Source: Liolophura sinensis (Eukaryota > Mollusca > Polyplacophora > Chitonida > Chitonidae). From it: a DNA stretch of 64,000 nt. Numbering within the stretch: position 1 is the stretch's first letter; each line of letters begins with the position of its first letter. Made by a program: the position numbers and the translations under genes. Of this stretch, positions 11,588 through 22,400 are shown piece after piece. Below the pieces are notes generated by a model that was given only the letters and a program-made list of their open reading frames with translations, made no database searches and was not told where the DNA came from. The stretch spans positions 43,573,385 through 43,637,384 of the forward strand of contig NC_088295.1 in the NCBI RefSeq assembly GCF_032854445.1. The letters run 5' to 3'.

Positions 11588-12811
11588 GAAATCAGTTGTA
11601 TGTGTGTAACAAGTGCGACAGGAAGTACGAATATCCGAATCCGCTGAAGGCTCACATGAGGTTCCGTTGCACCGTGAGCCGGGCCGAGATCTTGTCCAGT
11701 CTGCTGGAGTCCCCACCAATGTTCAGTCAGGCTGGAAACCCTTTCCTTGGGAAGTACTGACAACGCTGCTGTTCGCCAACTTTTCCCGACTCAAAACACT
11801 CCGGCCGACCTTTCTCCAAGTCGGTGTGCAGGTTCCAGAAAACGTAGAGATTCGATTGAAGAAGCTGTGTCCAGCTCTTTCTCCCTCAAGGAGGGCAAAT
11901 TCGGTGGCGTCTACCCGGTCTCAGATGAGTCCTCCACGCCTGACAGCCTCTTCTACTCAACATACTGTGGTACTTTCTGTGCCCAAGGGCAGCGAGACGA
12001 TGGGAGCGTCTGCAGAAACTTCCCAGACGCCGACAACAGCTAAGACGATGTCGTCATCGCAGCCTATCCAAATTTTCAACCACATTCATCCACCAGCGAT
12101 TCCAATTCCCCTAGATCACCACGCTTTCAACTGTACTACCCGTTCTACGCCATGCACGAGAGCCCTGCGTATTGCTGTGGCCGGTTACAGACAGTTCCAA
12201 TAGATCGCAGCGTTCTTCCTTACCCCTACAGCAGTAGAGACGAGGCTCATCATCGCCACCATCATCACCACCCCACGGACCTCAGCGTCAAGTCAGCCTC
12301 TCGGGAACGAGGTTAACCTCAGCACCAGAGACCTCTTGCGCACTGTCTGTGCCCTCAACTGTGTGCCCCACCCCCGAGGGATACGCTACCCGTTACCCTC
12401 GGAAAAGGCTGGTGAACCTCTAGACCTTCTCCCCAGACATTTATATCTCAGCAAATCACGAAAAGGACATCTCTGCATCTATTGCGGTAAACTTTATTCC
12501 AGAAAATACGGGTTGAAGATTCACTTACGGACTCACACTGGCTATAAACCTTTGAAATGTAAAGTTTGTCTCCGTCCGTTTGGTGATCCAAGCAATCTGA
12601 AACAAACACATCCGACCTACACGCGGAAGGAGAGACGCCTTACCGCTGTGAGTTCTGTGGAAAAGTCCTCGTCCGGCGGAGGGATCTGGTCCGCCATATT
12701 AAATCCCGTCATCCGAACGAAGTGCACAGGGCGGATGAAATCGAAAGCAAAAAGGAATCGTCGAAGTCTGCCTTACCAGTGAAACGAGAAGTGCTAGAAA
12801 CTGTGGAGTAA
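11588..12811 (+). CDS. PRDM13: PRDM13-like exon 3: four zinc fingers and linker, several frame breaks
   Basis: The acceptor AG is at 11586-11587. Finger 1 (11605-11670) is C-x2-C...H-x4-C, the C2HC form typical of PRDM13 (motif PNPLKAHMRFRC). The frame stops at 11758-11760 but continues one frame over (TDNAAVRQLF onwards). The linker changes frame again and holds a His-rich run (HHRHHHHH, 12248-12271), as in vertebrate PRDM13. Finger 2 lies at 12474-12536. Finger 3 (from 12558) is cut by two probable one-base insertions at 12600-12625, just before its histidines. Finger 4 (12647-12712, C-x2-C-x12-H-x4-H) and the tail run in another frame to TAA at 12809-12811. Confidence 0.8.
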
Positions 12812-12858
12812 ATGCCTTTTGTGCTTTTATGAACAAATTCGTCTATCCGTGAATGGAA

Positions 12859-12864
12859 ATTAAA
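12859..12864 (+). terminator. Candidate polyadenylation signal ATTAAA of the PRDM13-like gene
   Basis: ATTAAA lies about 50 bases after the inferred stop codon. A second ATTAAA is at 12917-12922. Both are plausible in position, but such hexamers are frequent in AT-rich DNA. Confidence 0.35.
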
Positions 12865-13182
12865 TTGTACAATATTGACCCCTATTTATAGAGAATACAT
12901 CTCCACAATAGAGAAAATTAAATGCATCAAAAAAGCATAAGCAGGTGTCAAGCCTTCTTTGATGTTACTCATATTACTGGCATACATGTATTTGCATGTG
13001 TGAGATTGAGATATCGAGTTGATAGTGGCAAACAACATCCGAACTGAGTCTTCCTTATTCATTTAAGTACATCCCCTAGCGTGAAATCAAATATGCAGTG
13101 ACTTTTATGTACCGAATTCTCTTTGGCCAGTTATTGTCTGCGTCTGATAATGGTAATTACAATGTTTGGATTGAATTCTACA

Positions 13183-13430
13183 GGGGGCCTCCGTGGCCAA
13201 GGGGAGCCAGCGTGCCAGCGCGGCGCAGTAATTCAGAAGCCTATCACCAATACGGTCGTTGTTAGTTCAAGTCCAGCTCATGCTGGCTTCCTCTCTGGGT
13301 GTACGCCAGCAACCTGGGGATGGTCTTGCTTTTTCCCCCCGGGATCTGCCCAGTTTCCTCCAACCATAATGCTGACCGCTGTCGTGTAAGTGAAATATTC
13401 TTGAGTACGGCGTAAAATACCAGTAAATAA
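13183..13430 (+). mobile_element. SINE family 1, full-length copy downstream of PRDM13
   Basis: It starts gggcctccgtggccaagggg and keeps a recognisable B box (gttcaagtcc). It ends at ttgagtacggcgtaaaatac plus a short A/T tail. A short repeat, ttctaca, on both sides may be a degraded target-site duplication. Confidence 0.85.
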
Positions 13431-13959
13431 CTTCAGTTCTACACGTCATGGTGGGAATGTCAATACCCTGCTCCCTCATTGTAAGCTTGAGCTTTTTGAC
13501 TGGCTATATGACTGATTAATTGAAATGATTCTTTTCTTAATTTAACAATGCTCATGGTATATATTTGTACCTATTCGTCAGCTATATTGAATGAAAGAGA
13601 CTTTGAATCTCTACATTGGTGAGTAATTTATTGATTGATTTATATACTATCGGTACTTAACATATACATGGTAACCTACTGACGGAAACTTGCAGAAGGA
13701 GATAAAAAGGCGCGTAGCAAATGATTCGGAACAGTAATATCTAGGCTATCCAAACATTCAACTTCGGGTTTGCTACAGACATTGCCCACATTGCATGTAA
13801 TAATTAATACTGATCTATAACAATTAAAAAGAAAGCTAACAAATGACCTTTAACATTGGCAGGTTGATAATTATCTAGGCCTAGCATTATTATAGAAAGG
13901 AGTCATTTGTAATCGGCATCTAAATGTTCAAACCAGCACGAAACTTTCGCTCTTAACTT

Positions 13960-14460
13960 AAACAATACAGTCACTGCGCGAGGACCTGCCTCTTTTCCCA
14001 GGGACCTCTCCATTACGGAGTCTCCGATCAGACCACAATTCATTAATCAATGGCCGCTCAGTGTCTTTTGTCAATTGCCGTGAAACCGTAACCCATAGGG
14101 CACTTCATAATAGGCTAATTGACTCCACTGGTTTTGTTCGCTATTTAACAAAGGTACTCCAAATAAAAAAGCACAAGAATAAAACATTTCGCTTTTTTCA
14201 GCCTCGATGTGTTAGAGTGAAACACTTGTAATTGTCCCACTCGCGTGACCCCGCGAGAACTGAACAGCCGTGAAACATGTTACAAGAACAGTGATTGGTT
14301 ACTGAGTGGGAGGTATTTAAAGGGTCGGGTTACCCTGTCCAATACAACAGGGTCACCCTAATCTCATATGACCGTGTCAAGGAAACAGAATTAAGGAGTA
14401 ATACATCAACGGTGAATCGATAAAATAAACAGGCGACAGACTCCTGTAATTAAAAGTGTT
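13960..14460 (+). promoter_or_regulatory. GC-richer non-coding block with promoter-like elements
   Basis: An inverted CCAAT box (gtgattggtt, about 14291-14300) is followed about 15 bases later by TATTTAAA (14315-14322) and CpG-containing sequence. No open frame or splice-bordered exon follows. It could be an enhancer of the PRDM13-like gene or the promoter of a non-coding RNA. This is inferred from composition and motifs. Confidence 0.3.
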
Positions 14461-15256
14461 TGTTAAGGATCAGTGATCCCCGTGTTACACGACTATCCAT
14501 CAAGGCTCCCAGGTCCCCGCGGTCGGGGTGAAACATTGCCCCGGGGAGGTGAATTTGGCTCTTTATAAGACCTGAGCATACTAAGGTCGATTGCGTGAAA
14601 ACCATGTTGGATGTACATGTTGTTGACCTTTTCGTCCGAAACCTTCTGTCTAAAATCTAACTTTTGGCTTCCCAATTCGGTGTTTTTCTAAGAAATCATG
14701 TACCTGATAAAAGTGCTTGATTCGTCCTTTCGTCTGAGGTTTAATAAGTTTGGTGTCAATCGTATCTGCTAATTTACGCCTTACGGGGTTAACTCTGAGA
14801 TTAACAGACAGTTTCTGTTGGTTCTTTCAAGGAAAGCGACGCTGGCTGTTTCATAAAGGTCAATCCCGATAAAGCCGATTGTTCCTGGCCCGCTATGACG
14901 TTGCGAGTTCGAATCTAGATTTAGCTGTCATAATTGTGGCTGATGTCGTTAGGTGTGTCAGGCACCTGAGGAATAGCACTGCTTTGACTTAGCCACCCCT
15001 GTGCCTAGTTTGCTTACCCATTATAACTTGATCGCCACAAGTAAAATGTTCTTTAAAATTCCACGAAGTGAAACTGAACAAATCGTCATGCATGTGTTCA
15101 ATAACTTTAAAATAATTCAGGTAAGAGATAGATGGTCTTAAAGAAAACTTGACAAAAAGACGTTAGAATTTATCTGTGTAATGATTTCAAAATACACATG
15201 TACATCATAATATTAAATTATAATTTCCCCTGCCTTTCTCGTTTATATTAAGTATT

Positions 15257-15300
15257 AATTTATTTATTTGATTGGTGTTTTACGCCGCACTGAAGAATAG
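15257..15300 (-). mobile_element. SINE family 1, 3'-end fragment
   Basis: Only the tail and the gattggtgttttacgccgca block remain, about 44 bases. Confidence 0.7.
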
Positions 15301-16325
15301 TTTAGATTAAGAACCAAAGCACATAAATCAAGTGATTCGTGGTGTTAGATTTGACTCGAGAGAATAAACTGTACAAAAATCATACGAGGTTACGTGAAAA
15401 TTCTAAAACTATAGCATATTGTTCCACCAGCTTTGCAACAATCTTGACATGGGGAGTCACCTTCACAAAACTTCGTAATTAAATTCATCCTAACAGTTTT
15501 CGTATAAATGTTGTTGTTTTTTTTTTTTGCGTTGCATGGGTTAAAGCTCCTCGATTAAGGCGACTTGATTTACGACAAAAGATACGAAAGATTAATTTAC
15601 GAAGTTTTGTGAAAGTGGGAGCTTATAGTGAACCAGAAATTTTATATTCCCCATGAGGAAATACATATTCTATAGGTTGTTCTGTGTAAAGGATGGCCAG
15701 TGAATTTATTTCTTCTCAGTATATAGGTCTATATGTATAGCCCTGATTAATGGTCCGGCGTAAAAAAACAAATGCATGTGACCAGGTGAATTAAATTTTT
15801 TTCAGAGCTCTGATCTTTACTTTATAAGCGCCATGCCATATACATGTATAGATACCAAGTCCATTTGTCAACATAAAAAAGTGTGACATGGTACAAAGTA
15901 TGATCGCTCTTTTTTTCGTCCTTCTGTCACGATCTATACACATGAATTACATGAGTGTATCTACCATTCAATTTCTTGCAAATGTTATGCTGTAGGCATG
16001 TACGACTAAATTTCGTGTTTGTTTAATGGTCACGTGCATGTGGCATCGTATTTTCTTGATGCATGGGAATCATGTTGCAGACATCCAAGGCAAATTTACT
16101 TTTAGCTTAAGAAACATAATTTTCGCTTAAAATGCCGGGTCACGGTGAGTTTATGTGATTAGATGATATTCAATACTTAAGTCTGGCGTTGTGTTGTTGT
16201 ACCTATAACAGGTGACACGTGATCTTCTCATTCCCACATCAGGAAAAGATCTAAGTTTTGGACCGGTTCTATACTTTGTAACAAAAACATGAACCACCAA
16301 TTTCGTGAACTATCTCTCCTCAGAC

Positions 16326-16480
16326 ATCGGTAAGGCATCTCAGTGAGGCAGCACTAGATAAAGGAGCGGTGGAAATCCGTCATGCAAAAAGGAGGCACAT
16401 TACATGCACTCTAAGGATTCCTTCGTCGCCATATGACTGAAAAAGTACGACGTTAAACCCCAAGCACTCACTCACTCACT
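16326..16480 (+). mobile_element. SINE family 2, 3' half
   Basis: It runs from ggtaaggcatctcagtgagg to gacgttaaaccccaagcact followed by (CACT)n. It is colinear with 4460-4618. Confidence 0.75.
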
Positions 16481-17149
16481 TTTCAGACAACACTACCTAC
16501 AACACAGCTGATCTAAGGCGCATATAGATACGTGTAGGCCTACGTCACCTTTGTCAAATCTTGTATGAGCTGCGGGCGGTTTCAATGTATGGACGTGACA
16601 TAAAATTGATCGGCCTCGTCGGCCAGGAATTAAGTTTGCTAGGTACTTGATGAGATATGATATGACCACTGCAAGGCATATCCTATATATATGTTTATAT
16701 AAGCCCAGTTTCTTCCACCGATAAACATGTTTAGCGCCAAATATTCGCGAGAATAAATGTCAAAATATGCACCCGTCAAGTACATTTACGTGTAGCTTAA
16801 TAGCAATGCCAAACATCTTCATCAAGGATTCGCACGTAGTTTACATCGTAACCAGTTTAAATGCATTTATATATTCACGATGTGGATGGAACTTTTAGGA
16901 TATCAGATTTTTTGTTTCACGAAGCATCATAGTTCAGCTTGTTATAACAGCTGCAAACTAAGATTTTACTGGAACGTATATCCTTCTTTGTATGAAGTTT
17001 CCTATCTCTTTATTCGCTTTTGTTTTGGATATACAAGGTTTGTTTTTTTTATACCTTTCTGACATTTTAATGGTTTTCATACTTCATTCTTACAACACAT
17101 ATATATGCTTATGAGTAAAGGCTCATTACCTTGCAAGACAACAAATAGC

Positions 17150-17420
17150 CTGAACCGGATGACTTATCCTGGAGCTCACCTCCACACAGAGTCGGGGTCG
17201 AGACGCTGACTCCAGCACGTGCGCGCCTGGCAACCGGACAATCTCTGACCAATCAATCAAGCCTTGACCGGTCACGAGTCGCGTGTCGCTCATTCGGTTT
17301 GATTTTGTAGCTGGACAATACGGACCGTGGCGATCTCTGTATTTAACACGTGTCCAGACCGTATCTTATTACTGGCCATTACCGCCGCACGTGGGTAGGT
17401 CTCTAAACAGCTGATAATGT
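17150..17420. promoter_or_regulatory. CpG- and E-box-rich non-coding block
   Basis: Several E boxes occur, including CACGTG in taacacgtgtcc and cgcacgtggg and CAGCTG in aacagctgat, plus a CCAAT sequence (gaccaatcaatc). It lies between PRDM13 and RSPH3 in otherwise AT-rich DNA. I see no exon. Confidence 0.3.
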
Positions 17421-18839
17421 TTTCACGTTGCGGGGATTGAAACCCATGATCATGGTAACATCACAATAGCTTATATATACTGTCAATGTAGTTGTTTAAA
17501 GTGTGGGGCTTTCTATGTCCGCTCGCAGAGCATTGTCATTGCAAGTTCAATAATCGACGACTTCCGCTTCAGCGACTGTATATAAAATTCACGTGGCGTT
17601 TACATTCGTATGAATATTAAGCAGACAATGTTAACCTTTATTAGTATGATTGACCTTCGTCCCATTTCCCTAAAGCGCAATCGGCCTCTCACCTATGAGG
17701 TCACAGGCTCGAAACGAAGTCGCGCTCATTCAGCCATCGGCTACGGGTTTAAGTCAGGGGACTTGCTCTGTGCCTTACAAAGGGCGGTGTTTTCCACCAC
17801 CTGTTAACCTGACAACTGTCACGTTAGTGAACCATTCTTGTGGACAGCGTTAAACACCAGTCTGATAAATGAAAGAATTTTATTCACATAGGGCACAACT
17901 TAGATCATCAAACGTTTAGATTCAAGTTACCGTCATGTTTCTTTAATAACAGCCCCGGGTAAGTTAAATACGCTGGTGGTCTGAGGGGTCTGTATTTTAG
18001 TTTGAACTGGTATTTACGATCTTAAGGCGTCTGGCAACATCTCAGTGTTTGAGTAGCCAAGCTATGAGCGCGTGAATTAGCCGCCACGTTCATCGGCGTT
18101 TATCAATATTTCTCATGTAATGGAGTCGTAGAAAAAATTGTGACATCTTTCGGAATGTGTTTGTGGGTACGACACTGTTCATCCATAGTTGCATGGGCTC
18201 CTCCCTTGTGCATATTTTATGCATGCGGTGTGAGGAATGTAAAAATGTTTGACAATATGAGAAACTGAATGCAAAAGTATCCCTAGAGATAATAGGTGAA
18301 AAATGATACATGATTTTCATGACCTAAGTACCCAGTATGAAGGTCTAGTAATAGCGTTCCATAAAAACACCCAGAATCTAGAACTACAGGTACGATATAG
18401 ATAGGTAATTGCTTTGATGTTTAAAGTTCGGGTTTCGAGGACTCCCCACTTCATCCTTAATCAACTAAATTATGCAAAAATTGGATCAAGTAGTGCAGTT
18501 ATGTCATCTTTTATATGTATTTTATATGAAAATCAATTTGGTTCAAGTTTTGAGATTCCACAACAATCCAGGGGAGGTTCACGCATTGAGGTTCAGTTTG
18601 AAGAAGGCCCTATCTTACCATCCATAATTATCAAGGTCCTGTTTGCAACTTGAAATAGAACAGGTATGAAATACCCATATCATAATCGTTAGAAGAAAAA
18701 ACGATCCTAGCTGCTTTTTTAACTGATTTGGGCTTTAGTTTACCACTACTTTCAGATCTGTAACTATGCTCATAATTAAAACGAGTTTCCACAGAGACGT
18801 TTAAGCGGGTTAGTTCAGCCCCTTTCAATCCACCAGTTA

Positions 18840-19315
18840 TGGCTTGTATTGGCTAAGGGGAGATAACTTCGTGACGACATTCGATCTCCGGCGTTGTTCG
18901 CAACTTCCGGCGATCTCGTCACTAAGCGACGGCATTATAAATATTTGCAGCCTTTGGGAACATGTTCTTTCGTCGTCAAAAGTAGCTCAAAACCGATCGG
19001 TGCTTTGCGATTTATGGGTAAGACAAATGTAACGGCTTGATCAAACACTGCACGACACCGACTATCTCAGAGGTTAGCCTTTTAACATTTTAAGTTGCTG
19101 ATTTCGTCTTGTCGAACGAATAATTAGGCCATGCTCACCGTGGCGACAGTGTTATTATTATTAATGACTGGATGAGCAATGGCGACATTAAAATAACATT
19201 GGTCTTAAAACTCGACCAGCCGTTTCGTTCTGTTCCTTATTAATTACATTCGAATTCGTTTCAGGAGATTTGTAGCCGTTATTAGGAACTTGGAGAGGAC
19301 AACAGAGGCGGCAAA
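18840..19315 (+). promoter_or_regulatory. Presumed RSPH3 5' flank and 5' UTR
   Basis: A CpG-richer stretch than its surroundings runs up to the RSPH3 ATG. I see no convincing TATA box. GTTGTTCGCAAC at about 18893-18904 only weakly resembles an RFX X-box, which would be expected for a ciliary gene. The assignment is by position only. Confidence 0.3.
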
Positions 19316-19422
19316 ATGACGACCGTGCTTCCACAGAAAGCCGAAGGCACATACACCTTCGCAAGCCAACCAAGAGCTGTTCAGCAGAGGAAAAAATACA
19401 GAGACCATGGAATGCTGGAGCC
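19316..19422 (+). CDS. RSPH3: RSPH3 exon 1
   Basis: This exon encodes residues 1-35 plus two bases of codon 36, starting MTTVLPQKAEGTYTF. It ends at a consensus donor, CC|GTAAGT. The in-frame stop at 19283-19285 supports this start. Confidence 0.95.
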
Positions 19423-22400
19423 GTAAGTTTATTGTTTAAAATATGGTTTATGCTGTCCTTTTATCGTGTATATATAAATGGTCAGATTCATGCATCATAT
19501 ATAACGATATAATGGTGTTCTGGTATACATGTAGGTTATAGATAACATGCCTGGTTAAAATTATTCCAATACGGAATTAAAAATTTCTTTATAGTCCAAT
19601 ACATATATTCTGAATAATCAGACCTCTGATCATCAACATTGTAATGATACCGTTAATAATGTACTATTTATAAATTGCTTGACACCATACACAAGCATTT
19701 ATAACGACCGTTGCACATGACAAGCACAATATGGTCTCCAGTAGGCCTATATGGTCATGTGCCTAATATATATATAGCATAAGTCAAATTTGATCGCATA
19801 TTGTAGTAAGGCCGTCAGTGCCAGTTCAGGTCTAAATTTACATTTTGATTAAGATAGAAATGAAAATGCATTCAAACGTAACTTAATTTACCATATCATT
19901 CACTTGCATACTTGTTCGGTATAAAAGCAGTGTTGTGTCTATAAAGTAAAATGTTAATTCTTCAGCCTTTGTGTACTTACCTGTATTTTGTATTTGGCAT
20001 GGTTAAATAAACCAAAAGAACTGTCTCTGGGAGTGAATGTACATTAAATTTAATTTTTTGGCTCCTCTTTGGACATATGGAATCATTAGACTTCAATGTA
20101 ACCATGATTAAAGCAGTCTTCATTTTACTTAATTTTTCAGAAATCAGGGCCCTCCAACATATGGCAACATTATGTACGACAGACGCATTGTTCGGGGCAA
20201 CACATACGCACAACATACTCTTCCAGCTGTAAGTGAAAGTCTTGTTATTCTGGCTGTGTTTCCTGATTTGCCTTCCCTGTCAGTTTACTTTCCTGCTGTT
20301 GTATATATTATAAAGGGATTATGTACATGTCAAAAATAATTTGTGTGAGTTGTAATTCCAACAAGGTCATGATTAGAAAGCATTTCAGTTCAGGTACATT
20401 GTGTTTTAAAACTTTGTACTTTAAAATGTGAACCATGGCTGATTGTTTCTTTGTTTTGTTTTGTTTTTCCAGTGAGAGTGATGTATGAAATGTATATATT
20501 AATGTTGCATCTTGAAAGTATATAAAATACCAAATTTGTATGTGTTTTTACCATTTACAGCATGCTCAGCCAGATCCAATTGAAATACAGAGGCAGCAAG
20601 AAAACAGACGGCGCGCAATTGCCAGGAAACGTGCCAAGGAGCAACTGCGCCCGAGGTCGCCAGAGCCTGTGGAAGGCAGAAAACACATTGATGTACAGAC
20701 AGAACTGTACCTAGAGGAGTTGAGTGACCGAGTGGAGGAGGCTGATGTGGAATGTCAGACAGATGCCTTCCTGGACAGACCTCCCACACCACTGTTTGTA
20801 CCTGCCAAGACAGGTGTGGATGTGGACACTCAGATCATGGAGGGTGATGTAAGTTTGAGTCTCATCATACCATACATACAATAACTATCCATATTGTATG
20901 GAGAAAGTAGAAGGCACTGTGAGAGGGCTAATCTCTATGGTAGCTCAATGTAGACATTCCTGCAACACAGACAAAGGGACAGTACTATGAGTTCCTGTTA
21001 TATCTCTCAGTAGTGAAGAATTATTATTGTATAACTAATCTATAAATGGCAAAAAAAAAACAAGAAAAAAAATAAAAAGCAGAAAATGACAAGTGTCTAT
21101 CTGTCCAGTGTGTTCTATGGTCCAGGCTTAATTCCAAACTATGCATGTCCTCTTCAGAATGAACCACAATGTTGCCATAAAGTGTAAGCTGATACATCTA
21201 TAAAAAAAAAAGTGTTGATGTTGCTTACTGTTTTCATGTTTAACTGAAGATGACATGTTTTTATTTTGTCAGCTGTTTGACTTTGACATTGAGGTGAAGC
21301 CCATCCTGGAGGTGTTAGTGGGTAAGACAGTGGAGCAGTCTCTACTGGAGGTGATGGAGGAGGAAGAGCTATACAACCTGAGGTCACAGCAGAGAGCCTT
21401 TGAGGAGCTGAGGAATGCAGAGTTGGTGGAGCAACAGAGACTAGAGGAACAGGAACGACGACACAGGGAAGAAAAGGTCAGAGCTCCCACACTTGTCAAG
21501 GGCAGTAAGGTGGAAAGCATGATCAGCTCCACTGAGATTTCTCACAAATTATCAAGATGCATCTTGTTTTGCACATTAGCTGTTTAATGGTACATGTACT
21601 ATTGTTTTTAATGTTTGTGCAGAATTTTGTGTTTTTTTGCAGTGGTACTAATGTGTTACTATTTAAACTATGGTACATTTCTCTGCACATAATGTTGGGC
21701 TGGGTTGAAGGGGATGATTTAAGCCTTTTGAACATTGCAGATCAACGGGTGTACACTTTTAAAATAAAAATAAACACAAACTTGTGATGTCTGAGCGAGA
21801 TGATCAAGGGAGACGACTCTTATACAGCCATAGAAAAAAAGTATTGAAAGGAATAGTTTAAACCCATTTCTCCAGGTTTCACACATGTTAACCCTTTGTA
21901 ATATATTTTTCCATAGGAACGACGTATGAAACAACAACGAGAAATTTTAAGGAAAGAGAAAGAAACAGCTGAGAAAATAGCAGCCCGTGCCTTTGCTCAG
22001 AGTTACCTGGCTGATCTGGTACCTTCAGTATTTGGTACCTTGTCAGATAATGGCTATTTTTATGACCCTGTTGAAAGAGGTAAGACATCTTCACAAGATA
22101 TCCACCATACAAAATGATTATACTGCTTAATGCATCTTAACATTTGTATTTTTTGTTGCCAGGGTTTTACCATTTTTGGGTCAGATTTAATTTTTTTGTC
22201 AAATAGTGTATATTATGATTGTTGAGATTTCTATGTTATGAATCATCTGTCTGCCAGGGTATTTGTCTGTCTTGGCAGATAATGTTGAGATGTTATTTCA
22301 CATGAATAGATATTCTGTGGATGTGCTTCAGGTGTTGCATGGGTTTGTTCATAATTTAAAAAATAAGAAATATATTTATATATATATATATATATATACA

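Larger units (their letters stand above)
9267..12811 (+). pseudogene. PRDM13: PRDM13-like gene, frame broken in at least six places (gene-level entry)
   Basis: The gene encodes a PR-domain zinc-finger protein of the PRDM13/PRDM8 group. In vertebrates PRDM13 is a nuclear repressor acting in GABAergic spinal and amacrine neuron specification. Visible coding exons are 9267-9440, 10687 to about 10929, and 11588-12811. The domain order is that of PRDM13: PR domain, one C2HC finger, a long low-complexity linker with a His-rich run, then three C2H2 fingers. Finger 2 (motif GHLCIYCGKLYSRKYG) is nearly identical to the vertebrate protein as I recall it. The protein reads only if the frame is changed near 10891, 11750, 11900-11960, 12035-12070, 12310 and twice in 12600-12625. 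Residues between the breaks are well conserved, so this is either a consensus with indel errors or a very young pseudogene; I favour the former. The family call is solid; functional status is open. Confidence 0.82.

Noticed and set aside
11338-11763. 141-codon open frame on the - strand opposite PRDM13 exon 3
   Set aside because: It overlaps the zinc-finger exon antisense. Its composition is low-complexity and membrane-like by chance, and no splice or start support was seen.
11613-12203. 196-codon open frame on the + strand in PRDM13 exon 3
   Set aside because: It starts out of frame with zinc finger 1. Only a central part may coincide with the true frame between two breaks, so it is not an independent gene.
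14880-14935. tRNA-like sequence with a B-box (gagttcgaatc)
   Set aside because: No acceptor stem or A box at the right distance was found. At most it is a SINE relic. The same applies to about 26007 and 35517.
17640-17810. Possible tRNA-derived element or exon around 17.65-17.8 kb
   Set aside because: It has a moderately GC-rich open frame and a reverse B-box-like piece (ggctcgaaac). It lacks a second box, tail, duplication or splice borders.
18893-18904. Possible RFX X-box upstream of RSPH3
   Set aside because: GTTGTTCGCAAC has no spacer between half-sites and departs from consensus in the second half, so it is too weak to call.
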